Part shown: piece after piece, positions 24,329-33,200 of the stretch
Numbering within the stretch: position 1 is the first letter of the stretch
Layout of the letters: every line of letters starts with the position of its first letter
DNA from: Gemmatimonadota bacterium
GTDB lineage: Bacteria; Latescibacterota; UBA2968; UBA8231
DNA: 64,000 nucleotides
Reading direction: 5' to 3'
Assembly: GCA_018673255.1 (NCBI GenBank)
Contig: JABHDC010000126.1
Location: 1 to 64,000, forward strand
Program-made: the position numbers and the translations under genes
Notes under the pieces: model-generated
Databases searched by the model: none
Told to the model about the DNA's origin: nothing
What the model saw: the letters and a program-made list of their open reading frames with translations, nothing else

Positions 24329-24850
24329 ATGAGCAACTTCCTCGCTTCTCAGATTCTCGTCGGATTCGCCTTTGCCTGCGCCGTCGCTTCGATGCAGTGC
24401 CGTCAGCGACGATCGCTTCTGTTCTGGCTCGTTCTGGCCTCTCTGCTGAGTGCGAGTCATTTCTTCCTGCTGGGCCGGGTCAGTGCCGGTACCCTCTACG
24501 TGATCCTGTGGGTGCGACTGCTGGCGGCAACACGCACGACCGATCGACGTGTGATGATGTTCTTTGCCGTGGCCGTCATCATCGGTGCAATGGCAACCTA
24601 TGAGCGCCCCCTCGATGGGTTGGCCATGGTGGCGGCTCTTACGGCTACGTATGCCGCCTTCCAGGCAGATGCGCGCCGCATGCGCATTGTGTACATGCTC
24701 TGCGCTGCCCAATGGATGATTCACAATGTCATCGCGGGTAGCCCCGTCGCCGTCGCCATGGAGGCGACGATCCTTCTGAGCAACATGCTTGGATTCTGGC
24801 GTCACTACATCAGGGCGACACCGGAGCCACCTCCTCGGCCTGATCGGTGA
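24329..24850 (+). CDS. YgjV-like inner-membrane protein
   Basis: This 173-residue protein has about six hydrophobic helices and little else. The pattern matches the YgjV (Imp-YgjV) family: an early helix followed by a short basic loop (QCRQRRSLLFWLVLASLL), a SASHFFLLG helix start, and a late AAQWMIHNVIAGSP. The function of the family is not established. A weak AAGAAG ribosome site lies before the ATG. It follows the FliG/MotA-like gene by 71 bases on the same strand and may be co-transcribed. Confidence 0.7.
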   Translation: MSNFLASQILVGFAFACAVASMQCRQRRSLLFWLVLASLLSASHFFLLGRVSAGTLYVILWVRLLAATRTTDRRVMMFFAVAVIIGAMATYERPLDGLAMVAALTATYAAFQADARRMRIVYMLCAAQWMIHNVIAGSPVAVAMEATILLSNMLGFWRHYIRATPEPPPRPDR

Positions 24851-24955
24851 CGATAGTGATTCTGGCATCCCAGGGATTCTGGCATTCTCCGACGAACTCT
24901 GTATATCGTACCTAAGGCGTCGAGCTTGTCACCGTTTCCGAGCAGAGGGTCATCG

Positions 24956-25666
24956 ATGAAGCGCAATCTGGTAGTGTTGGTTCTGGCGATGCTGTTCTCA
25001 GGTCTACAACAGGCGACTGGGGCACCGCCGGAGGGACCCACGGACGTCGAGATCGTGAACGCCATGGAGCAACACTACAGGGCAGCGATCCTGGCACACG
25101 ATGCGCTCATGCAGGGTGACCTCACGGCGTTCAGCGCGCGACTCACAGAGCTGGCCGCCGCCGAATTGCCACCGAACTCTCCCGATCTCTGGGTGCCATT
25201 CAACGCGCAAATGCAGAGCGCTGCCCATAGCGGCGCCAAGTCGCCCGATCTGGCTGCGGCTGCCGACGCCATGGCTTCCGTCGCTCTGGCGTGTGGCGTT
25301 TGCCACCAGGCTGTCGTGAGGGGTCCGGTGTACCCGGTGCCGCCGAAGGGGGCACCGGACGAGTCGTTGAAGGACCGGATGGGCGAGCACGAGTGGGCCA
25401 CTCTGATGATATGGAATGGCGTAACCGGGCCGTCCGAATATGCCTGGGGCCTGGGGGCAGAATCACTGGCTACGACCCGGATCTTCGCTGCCAACACACA
25501 GGTCGGGGATGAGGGGTCTCTACCTGAGATGGCGGCGGCACTGCGGACACTGGGAGAAGAGGCCAAGGTGACGACCTCGCTCCATGCTCGGTCGGCTATC
25601 TATGGTCGCATGCTGGCCACCTGCGGTGGTTGTCACCAGGCTGCTGGTGTGAAGCTGACGCGATAG
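24956..25666 (+). CDS. Exported diheme c-type cytochrome
   Basis: This 236-residue protein starts at ATG 24956 with AGAGGG upstream and has a cleavable signal peptide (about 1-22, VLVLAMLFSGLQQATGA). Two CxxCH motifs are present: CGVCH in the middle (about residue 113) and CGGCH near the C-terminus (about 226). The protein is rich in helix. The pairing of two CGxCHQ sites separated by about 110 residues suggests two similar four-helix or cytochrome-c-like halves. It should be a periplasmic electron carrier. It is not next to the respiratory operon at 4.5-9 kb, and its partner cannot be named. It converges on the DUF3604-like gene with a 9-base gap. Confidence 0.85.
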   Translation: MKRNLVVLVLAMLFSGLQQATGAPPEGPTDVEIVNAMEQHYRAAILAHDALMQGDLTAFSARLTELAAAELPPNSPDLWVPFNAQMQSAAHSGAKSPDLAAAADAMASVALACGVCHQAVVRGPVYPVPPKGAPDESLKDRMGEHEWATLMIWNGVTGPSEYAWGLGAESLATTRIFAANTQVGDEGSLPEMAAALRTLGEEAKVTTSLHARSAIYGRMLATCGGCHQAAGVKLTR

Positions 25667-25675
25667 GCGCGCCCC

Positions 25676-27178
25676 TCATTCGTACCAGATCGGGCTGATC
25701 CAGGCCATCTGACCGTCGGACTGGATCACGCGGGCGTAGCAGAAGCCCGTCTCCGCATCCGTCGGTGGTTGGAAGTCTTCGTCGTGAGCGAAGCTGAAGG
25801 CCCGCTCCGGAATGGCCCGGTTCACCTTGATGGCGGGGGAGCCGAAGCCGTCAATCTGCTGCCCGACCGACTCGACAACCAGGTCACTGAGGGCCAGGTC
25901 GAGATCTGCGCCGCTGGTTGTGACCTGCAGGCGGCAGTCTGAATTCGCCTCGATCTCGAGCACGACGGCCTGCGTGCCTCCCGCATTGAAGTGTGTTCCC
26001 CCCACCATGCCTGACGGATTGGGAACCGCACGAGCCTGCCAGCGAACTCGGGCATCGTCCTGTTCGACCACCTGTTCAGATGAAGCCATCTCGTCCATTG
26101 GATACGTGCTGTGGCGGAAGCAGCGTTCCAGGCCCAGCAGGCGTCCACCGCGGACGTGGCAGGAGATGTCCCAATCGGATCGGGTATCTGCCCGGCCCCA
26201 GCCACACTCGACCTTGATCTTGTATCGGCCGGGCGCGAAATCGAAATCGAGATCCGGGCCCAACAGGCGCCGCACGCGACAGCGACCATTTGCCCCCTCA
26301 ATCAGATCGACTCGTTCGATGGGTGCCGAGCCCTCGACGGCGAATCGAAGGGGCATGGTGGCCTGCCGCCGAACGACCTCTCCGACGCTGCCACCACCCA
26401 GCTGGTAATCCACTGCGAAACGCGTCCCTGTGGACGCGATGGTGCGACGGTTCATCAGGCCATCCCAGATCGACGGCAGGTCGAGTTTGTCTGTGATGAC
26501 GCCCACCTTGCCGTGTCCGTAGTGGCCGGGATACCCATCATGGCTGTCCGTGCCGGCACTGAAGCCGAAGCGGTGTCCAGCGAGCAGACCGCGGCGCACC
26601 ATCGAACCACCCACTCTGGGTCCCATGGTATGGTGGTACTCGTATGAGGCATCATCCGCTTCACCGCAGCCATGATTGGAGTAGATCTCGATCAGGGGCG
26701 ACACGGCGGGCATGAAACCATCCCAGTTGAGTCCCCGATGTCCCCTGGAGTAGCCGCAGTGGTGCGGCATGAGCATGAATCCAGCGGCTTGCTCACCCAG
26801 TCGTTGTGCCAGTGTGGCCAGGTCCGGACCGTCGATCAGCGGGGCCTGGTGTGTGTTGAAGTACGCGTTGTAGTCACCGAACTCGCAGGAGTGCCACTCG
26901 TAGCTCGGGAGCGTGACAAATTCTCCCGGTCGATTGGCTGCTGTCAGTTGATCGAGCAGGCCATCCCAACGCTGCTGCAGTTTGGCGAAACCGCCGAGGT
27001 GATAGAGAATGGCGTGGTTGTATCGCGTGATGTCCGTCGGCATGTCCGGCCAGAAGGCGTGCCCGGTGATGGAGACGAAATCGAGGTGCTGCCTGGCATT
27101 ATCGAGCACACGCTCGGGGACGCCGTGGCCATAACTGACGGCGCAGTGGTTGTGGATGTCACCCCAGTAGGTCTTCAT
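25676..27178 (-). CDS. DUF3604-like protein with a PHP-type metal site
   Basis: This 500-residue protein begins MKTYWGDIHNHCAVSYG. The GDxHxH motif is the first metal-binding element of PHP-type phosphoesterases and of the DUF3604 family. Further likely ligands are FVSITGHAFW, LPSYEWHS, LMPHHCGYS, IEIYSNHG and the later SAGTDSHDG. The C-terminal third (about 330-500) is beta-rich and probably an accessory sandwich domain. No signal peptide is seen. It is the third gene of a tight minus-strand operon, 4 bases after the class III aminotransferase. A hydrolytic role on an organic phosphate or other ester is plausible, but the substrate is unknown. Confidence 0.8.
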   Translation of the reverse strand: MKTYWGDIHNHCAVSYGHGVPERVLDNARQHLDFVSITGHAFWPDMPTDITRYNHAILYHLGGFAKLQQRWDGLLDQLTAANRPGEFVTLPSYEWHSCEFGDYNAYFNTHQAPLIDGPDLATLAQRLGEQAAGFMLMPHHCGYSRGHRGLNWDGFMPAVSPLIEIYSNHGCGEADDASYEYHHTMGPRVGGSMVRRGLLAGHRFGFSAGTDSHDGYPGHYGHGKVGVITDKLDLPSIWDGLMNRRTIASTGTRFAVDYQLGGGSVGEVVRRQATMPLRFAVEGSAPIERVDLIEGANGRCRVRRLLGPDLDFDFAPGRYKIKVECGWGRADTRSDWDISCHVRGGRLLGLERCFRHSTYPMDEMASSEQVVEQDDARVRWQARAVPNPSGMVGGTHFNAGGTQAVVLEIEANSDCRLQVTTSGADLDLALSDLVVESVGQQIDGFGSPAIKVNRAIPERAFSFAHDEDFQPPTDAETGFCYARVIQSDGQMAWISPIWYE

Positions 27179-27182
27179 GGTC

Positions 27183-28517
27183 TCATTTCCCCAATGCGTG
27201 GGCTGTGTCCTGCACGGCTGTGGTCACCGCCTGAATCGTCTCGTCTACTTGTTCTTCATTCACGGTGAAGGGCGGGCTGATGGCGATGTGGTCGCCGGCG
27301 ACGCCATCCACGAGACCCGGGGCACCGGGCATGATCAACACGTTCTGCGCAAAGACGCGGTCCACCACGGCGGTGGTTACGCCTTGCTCAACGGGAAAGG
27401 GCTCCCGCGTCGTCTTGTCAGCAACAAATTCCACACCCGTCAACAGACCCTTGCCTCGCACGGCGCCGACGATGGGGTTGTCGAGCAAGGGTTGCAACCC
27501 GGCCAACATGCGTTCGCCCATGCGGCGGCAGTTGTCGACCAGGTCGTGGGCTGCAATGTAGTCCTGCACGGCGAGGGCCACGGCGCACGAGAGCGGGTTG
27601 CCGCCATAGGTGTGACCATGCACAAAGCTGCCCTGTTTGTGGTAGATGGCGTCGTACACCTCGTCGCGTACGATGGTCGCTGCAATGGGGGTGTAGCCAC
27701 TGCTCAGCCCTTTGCCGGTGGCCATGATGTCGGGCACCACACCGAAGTGTTCGATGCCGAAGTTGCAGCCCGTGCGACCAAAACCGGTGACAACCTCGTC
27801 GACGATCATCAGGATGTCGTGCTGGTCGCAGATGTCGCGGATGCGAGCGAAATACTCCGGTGGGGGTGTCAGCCCGCAACAGGACGTGCCCAGAATGGGC
27901 TCGGCAATGAAGGCGGCGATGGAGTCTGCGCCTTCCTGTTGGATGACGCGGGCCAGATCGTCGGCGCAGGTCAGGTTGCAGGCCCCCTCGTCAGCACAGT
28001 ATGGACACCGATACGGATCACACGGCCGGATCTTGGGGAAGTCGAGCAGGTAAGGTTCGAAGTCCTTACGCCAGGGGCTGCGCCCTGACATGGACAGGGC
28101 GCCCACTGTATTGCCATGCCAGCTCTGCCAGCGGCTGACGATCCGGTGTTTCGATGTATTGCCACGCTCCACGTGGTACTTGCGAGCGATCTTCATGGCC
28201 GATTCGGTTGCCTCAGAACCACCTGAGACGAAGAACACCCGATTCAGATCACCCGGTGCCAGGGCACCGATGCGTTCTGCCAGGTCGATCTGTGGCTGGG
28301 TCAGAAAACGCGAGTAGGTGAAGCACACCTTGCTCGCCTGCGCCTCCATGGCAGCGACCACTTCGGGCACGGCGTGACCGATGCTGACGACATGTACGCC
28401 CGCACAGGCGTCGAGCCAGGCCTGACCCTCTTCATCGTACAGATACACCCCTTCGCCGTGAGATATCCGCAGCCAGTGGTCCTTGAGGGTGCGATGAAAG
28501 ATGCGATCCGTCGACAT
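27183..28517 (-). CDS. Class III pyridoxal-phosphate aminotransferase
   Basis: This 444-residue protein starts at ATG 28517 with AGAGGA 8 bases upstream; a longer frame overlaps the preceding gene. Family features in order are the phosphate-binding FFVSGGSEATESAMKIAR, SWHGNTVGALS, the cofactor Asp in MIVDEVVTGFGRTG and the PLP lysine in IMATGKGLSSG. HGHTYGGNPLSCA follows. A cysteine-rich loop (CDPYRCPYCADEGACNLTC) lies at about 160-178; similar clusters occur in several class III enzymes, and GABA aminotransferase binds a 2Fe-2S cluster between subunits, so metal binding is possible. Substrates of the class include omega-amino acids, diamines and taurine. The gene sits 4 bases after the GH43/32-like gene and 4 bases before the DUF3604-like gene. 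Confidence 0.92.
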   Translation of the reverse strand: MSTDRIFHRTLKDHWLRISHGEGVYLYDEEGQAWLDACAGVHVVSIGHAVPEVVAAMEAQASKVCFTYSRFLTQPQIDLAERIGALAPGDLNRVFFVSGGSEATESAMKIARKYHVERGNTSKHRIVSRWQSWHGNTVGALSMSGRSPWRKDFEPYLLDFPKIRPCDPYRCPYCADEGACNLTCADDLARVIQQEGADSIAAFIAEPILGTSCCGLTPPPEYFARIRDICDQHDILMIVDEVVTGFGRTGCNFGIEHFGVVPDIMATGKGLSSGYTPIAATIVRDEVYDAIYHKQGSFVHGHTYGGNPLSCAVALAVQDYIAAHDLVDNCRRMGERMLAGLQPLLDNPIVGAVRGKGLLTGVEFVADKTTREPFPVEQGVTTAVVDRVFAQNVLIMPGAPGLVDGVAGDHIAISPPFTVNEEQVDETIQAVTTAVQDTAHALGK

Positions 28518-28521
28518 GTGC

Positions 28522-29955
28522 TTATTCCTCTCCAAATCTGAAGGCGAACAGATCGGCATCCGCTATCAGGATGCGCATACGAGCGGGCTTCCCGGCCAGG
28601 CTGGACAGCCTGGCCTCTCCGGTCCACTCCACTTTTCGGTGGACGGAGTTGCCGAACATTGAGGGGCAGTCGGATAGGGCAAAGCCCGGGATGGGGCTGC
28701 CATCGGCGTGCTGCAACTCGACCTGGATCGATCCAGCGACTGAGGTCTCGAAGTTGAGCCACAGGGCACTCCCATCGAAGATGATTGGCCGGGTTACGAG
28801 CTCGCCACCGGCAAGTGGTGCCGTGGCCGAGACGAATCCATCCAGGCGCAGTGTATGCCTGCACAGGCTGTTGGCGGGCCCCTTCCATCCGCCGGCATCG
28901 GAGACGTAGAAGGAGATCTCCGGCGGTCCCCCGGGCACGCTGGGAGCGGTTTCCACCAGCCCCCAGGCTGTGTAACCGACACCATACATCCACAGTTCGG
29001 GTGTTGGTCCCGGCCGCAGGAAGGCCTCGGGCCAGACGTTGAAGAGATCGCCATCGCGGCTGGTGATGAAGCCAGTGTCTGTGTAGTCCGTACCGCAGCG
29101 ACGGGAGCCGCTGGACTCGGAGATCTCTTCGTTGATCGGTGAGTACCAGCCGCGGTCGGCGACGTATCGGGCGGGGAAGCCGACATACAGGTGCGGCGCA
29201 CGGTAGTAGGGTTCGATCTGATTGGTGTAGAGCTGAGTGAGGCGTTCGGGCTCGTATTCGAGCCACTGTGGCTGCGACCAGTGGATGAAGTCGTCTGAGG
29301 TGGACATGGCCACGTCCCGGCCGTCGCGCATGCCCCGATGGTATTCGACGTAGCAGCCGCGCTCAGCATCCCAGAAGGCCAGGTTCTGCGAATCGAAGGC
29401 ACCCTCGGTGACCACGGGCGCATCGTTCAGCAGTGTCCATCTGATCCCATCGGCCGACTTGAGCGCGTATAACCCGCCGCCGCACCCGCCGAGTGCCTTG
29501 AATCGGGCGTCGGGACTACAGTCCGGGTTGGTGTCCAACACGGGTGAGAAGTTGTGCGAGATGCCCTTCCCGGCACCCTCACCGATGCCCTCGTTGGCGA
29601 GGATGATATTGTTCTCTCTGGAGCCATCAAACTCCACGAGACCCAGGTTGGGCTTCTCCCAGGAAACGCCGTCCCGGCTCTGGGCGTAGCAGGTCGTTTC
29701 CGGATGCGTGTAGGTGAGGTTGCCCCCACCGATGTGCATGCTCGCACCCCGGTAGTAGAGGTGATACAGATCTGCGTCACGGATGACGGTGCCGTAGCCG
29801 CAGGTGTTGCCCTCCCAGGGACGGTCGAAGGTGATGACGACCTCGCGTCGGTCTGGATGGTGAAGACGCAGGTTCACCGTGTCGCTCATACGCTCGACCA
29901 GGCAGTCATCGACGAGGAGTTCCAGGCGTGAGCCGATGTCCAGAGGGGTCGTCAT
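28522..29955 (-). CDS. Five-bladed propeller glycosidase-like protein (GH43/GH32-like)
   Basis: This 477-residue protein starts at ATG 29955 with GGAGAT upstream. The N-terminus (LELLVDDCLVERM) carries an early acidic site typical of the beta-fructosidase/GH43 superfamily. Blade-like repeats follow with YHLYYRG, CYAQSRDGVSWEKPNLG, a second SADGIRWT and a third STSDDFIHWSQP. The C-terminal 120 residues are a beta-sandwich (IQVELQHADGSPIPGF). No signal peptide is visible. Proteins with this LLVDD start and terminal sandwich are abundant in Planctomycetes and related phyla and have no proven substrate. It is the first gene of the operon with the aminotransferase and DUF3604-like protein, and is divergent from the giant kinase gene. 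Confidence 0.65.
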   Translation of the reverse strand: MTTPLDIGSRLELLVDDCLVERMSDTVNLRLHHPDRREVVITFDRPWEGNTCGYGTVIRDADLYHLYYRGASMHIGGGNLTYTHPETTCYAQSRDGVSWEKPNLGLVEFDGSRENNIILANEGIGEGAGKGISHNFSPVLDTNPDCSPDARFKALGGCGGGLYALKSADGIRWTLLNDAPVVTEGAFDSQNLAFWDAERGCYVEYHRGMRDGRDVAMSTSDDFIHWSQPQWLEYEPERLTQLYTNQIEPYYRAPHLYVGFPARYVADRGWYSPINEEISESSGSRRCGTDYTDTGFITSRDGDLFNVWPEAFLRPGPTPELWMYGVGYTAWGLVETAPSVPGGPPEISFYVSDAGGWKGPANSLCRHTLRLDGFVSATAPLAGGELVTRPIIFDGSALWLNFETSVAGSIQVELQHADGSPIPGFALSDCPSMFGNSVHRKVEWTGEARLSSLAGKPARMRILIADADLFAFRFGEE

Positions 29956-30208
29956 AATCTCATCTCCGTTCTCGTTGTACCGCTACAATATGGCATTATC
30001 GATATCACCTGGATATCCCGCCAACTGGCGCCTTGCCGAGATGCGAGTCGGATCCACGATCAATGCCTCCTCTGAAGCTCAATTTTTGACATATTACCCC
30101 AAGAGATTGGTTCGGCACGAACGATCGAGTTGGCGGATGAGAAGTTGTTGGCCATGCCAAGTTGCGGGAATCCATTCAATAGGTAGAACCGAGATGGTGG
30201 GAGGGGTG
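29956..30208. other. Divergent intergenic region before the giant sensor kinase
   Basis: These 253 bases are more AT-rich than the flanks. They hold two GATATC palindromes five bases apart (near 30000-30016), a CCGCCAACTGGCG hairpin and the ribosome site GGGAGGGG of the kinase gene (about 30199-30206). A TTGACA at 30086-30091 has no matching -10. No promoter could be assigned with confidence. Confidence 0.4.
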
Positions 30209-33200
30209 ATGCGATCTTCAGCAGTTTCAGCTCACAAGTGGGTCGCCAGCGTGCTCGCGATCCTTCTCTTGTGCGCCAGCTCGTCCGTCTTTGCTCAGGG
30301 CGAAGACGCCGACGGCCCGGTCAGGGTAGAGCTGACAGCAGAGGAACGCACGTGGCTGGCCGATCACCCAACGGTCCGCTTCACAGGAGACCCCTCCTGG
30401 CTGCCCATCGAAGCATTCAACGACCAGGGCGAGTACATCGGCATCGTGGCAGAATACCTGCGGCTCATTGAGTCCCGCACAGGACTGGTATTCGACATCG
30501 TGCCGACCAAGACGTGGTCTGAGTCCCTGCAGCTGGCCAAAGACCGGCAGGTTGATGTGTTGTCCGCCATGTCGAACGAAGCCAGACGGAAGTTCCTGAC
30601 CTTCACCAGATCCCACATGAGCATTCCCGTCGTTATCACAGTTCGGGGCGACGCACCCGACGTGACCCCTGAGCAACTCAGCGGGCTGCGTGTCGTGACG
30701 CCTGAGGGCTACGGCTACGTCGCCCTGCTCGAGCAGAAATACCCTGACGTGAACTTCACCTTCGTAAGCACGGTCGAAGAGGGAGTGATGAAGGTGTCTA
30801 CTGGTGAGGCGGACGCATTGATGGCGAGCCTTGCCATTACGAGCTATGTGATTTCTGAGCTCAACTTGGGCAACCTGAAAATCGCGGGATCCACCGGCAT
30901 CTCCCTGAATCTCGGATTAGGGATTCGTGATGACTGGCCTGAGCTATTCTCGATTATCGACAAGGCCCTGGGTTCGATCCCACAGCAGGAGAAGCTGGCC
31001 ATTCGCAGCAAGTGGGTCCCGAGCCTGACGGGCACGCTTGCCGCTGGAGATGAATCGGATCAACAGAGCACCTGGTGGCTGCTGATTGGCGCCGCCATGG
31101 TCTTTCTGGCCATGCTGGTGGGGGCGTTGATCCTGCCTCGCCTATTCTCGGATGAGGTGCTGACGCGTCATTTTGGTTCCGCCCGCTTCAGGTATATCGC
31201 CCTGACGAGCATGAGCCTGATGGTGGCTGTGGTGGGCCTGCTGGTCTGGTATACGCTGGACCAGAACAAGAAGGTCGTCCTGGATGCCGTACGCGCCGAT
31301 TTGAGAGTGGTGTTGCATAATACGATGGAGAGAAATGACGCCTGGATCGACGGGCGACTGAATCTGCTCAGCCTATTTGGGCGGGATCCTGAACTTGTCG
31401 CCATCACGCAGCAGCTGCTGCAGGTTTCCCCCGAACCAGATTCGCTCAGGAAATCCCGTCCCCTGGCCGAGGCCAGAGAGTTCGTCGCTGCCAATGAGCT
31501 ACAATTTGGTAAGATCGGCTTCTTCGTCATCAGCCCGGATAATATCAGCATCGGCTCGAAGCGGGATGACAACCTGGGCTCGAAGAATCTGATCGCCATA
31601 CAACAACCGGATCTGTTGGCCCAGGTCTTCGAGGGCACGCCGGTGTTCATCCCCCCCATTCACTCCGATGTAGTTATCGAGGCTGGGGATTCGAAAGATG
31701 ACAGCCTGGCGGAGAGACCGCAGACCATGTTCTTCGCGGTACCCATTCGGGATCTGGACGGGCAAGTGATCGCCGTTCTGACGCAGCGCCTGATCCCTTC
31801 AGGACAGCTGTCTGAAAACATGCACACCGGCCGCATCGGCCGATCTGGTGAAAGCTACGTGATTGACCGCGAAGGTCGGCAGATCACGGCAAGCAGGTTT
31901 CGCGACCAGCTCTACGAGATCGGCTTGCTGGGCTCGGAAGGCGTACCGGGCGCAACCCTCCAGGTGCGCGACCCTGGCGTCAATCTGGTGGAGGAAGGTC
32001 GAAATCCGGTGCCCCGGTCCGAGCTACCCTTTACCCGGATGGCCGAGGATCTCTTCAGTCTGTCACGTCTAATAGAGGAACCGGGCTCAGGGCAAGAACA
32101 CAGCGACATCAATGTAGATGTGAGTGGGTATCGCGACTACCGTGGCGTGCCGGTTTTCGGCGCGTGGATGTGGGAGCACCATCTCGGTTTGGGCATGGCA
32201 ACTGAGATTGATGTGGATGAGGCCCTTGGCGGCTACTATGCCCTTCGCCTCAACCTGTCGCTCATCGCCGGAATCAGCCTGCTGCTCGCCCTCGTGGCCA
32301 CCCTACTCACCATCACACTTGGTGAGCGTGCGACTCGTGTCATGCGACGGACCCAGGAGGAACTGGAGGAGCAGGTCGCCGAGCGTACGGAACGCCTCGG
32401 TGCCGTTGTGAATTCGGCCCCGGACGCGATGATCTCGATCGATTCGGCAAGCCAAGTCGTCGCCTGGAACCCTTCTGCGGAGATCCTGTTCGGCTATACT
32501 GAGCAAGAAATCCTGGGGCAACCACTGGCGAGGATCATACCTGAGCGCCATCGCAACAGACACCATGAGGGCGTCGATGCCTTCACGCCGGACAGGGAGC
32601 CCTACGACGGCAAGAGCATTGAAGTTGAAGCTCTGCGCAAGGACGGAAGTGAGTTTCCCGTGGAGCTTTCCGTATCGACGTGGCAGGCTGAGGGCAATGC
32701 GTTCTACACGGGCATCATTCGTGATGTCAGCCGACGCAAGCAACGCGAGCATCACGACCAGCTCATGGCCTTCTTTCGCGAGTCAGTGTGGCGCCTAGAC
32801 AGTACCAGCGATACGCACGACCTGGTTGTCCGGCTGAATGACATCCTCGACGACAGCGGCATCCCCTTCCGGTCGTTTGGTGTCAATGTCATCGAATCGG
32901 AGGAGGAATCCATAGTCCATGCCTGCGGCATCGGCAAAGCCGACAAGGAGATGCTCGATAACGTACTGGAGCCGGCTCGCGGGCAGCTAGTCATTGAATT
33001 CTGGCGGCGTGGAGAGGTGAGCTACCGAGCCGACTTGCAGCGCCACGACCCGGATGACGAGCAGCGTAACTGGGGGCGATTGCGTGCCCCCCGCAGCATC
33101 ATCGACATCCCATTCTCACACGGAACCTTGGGGATCAACAGTCCCGAGCCTGATGCCTTCACTCCGTATCTTGAACTGCTCTCCAGGATGGCCGACATCC

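Noticed and set aside
27980..28040. Cysteine cluster in the aminotransferase considered as evidence for an iron-sulfur enzyme of a new kind
   Set aside because: Similar cysteine-rich loops occur in ordinary class III aminotransferases, so it is not by itself unusual.
30086..30091. TTGACA as a -35 element for the giant kinase gene
   Set aside because: No TATAAT-like sequence at 16-18 bases; only a chance match in an AT-richer region.
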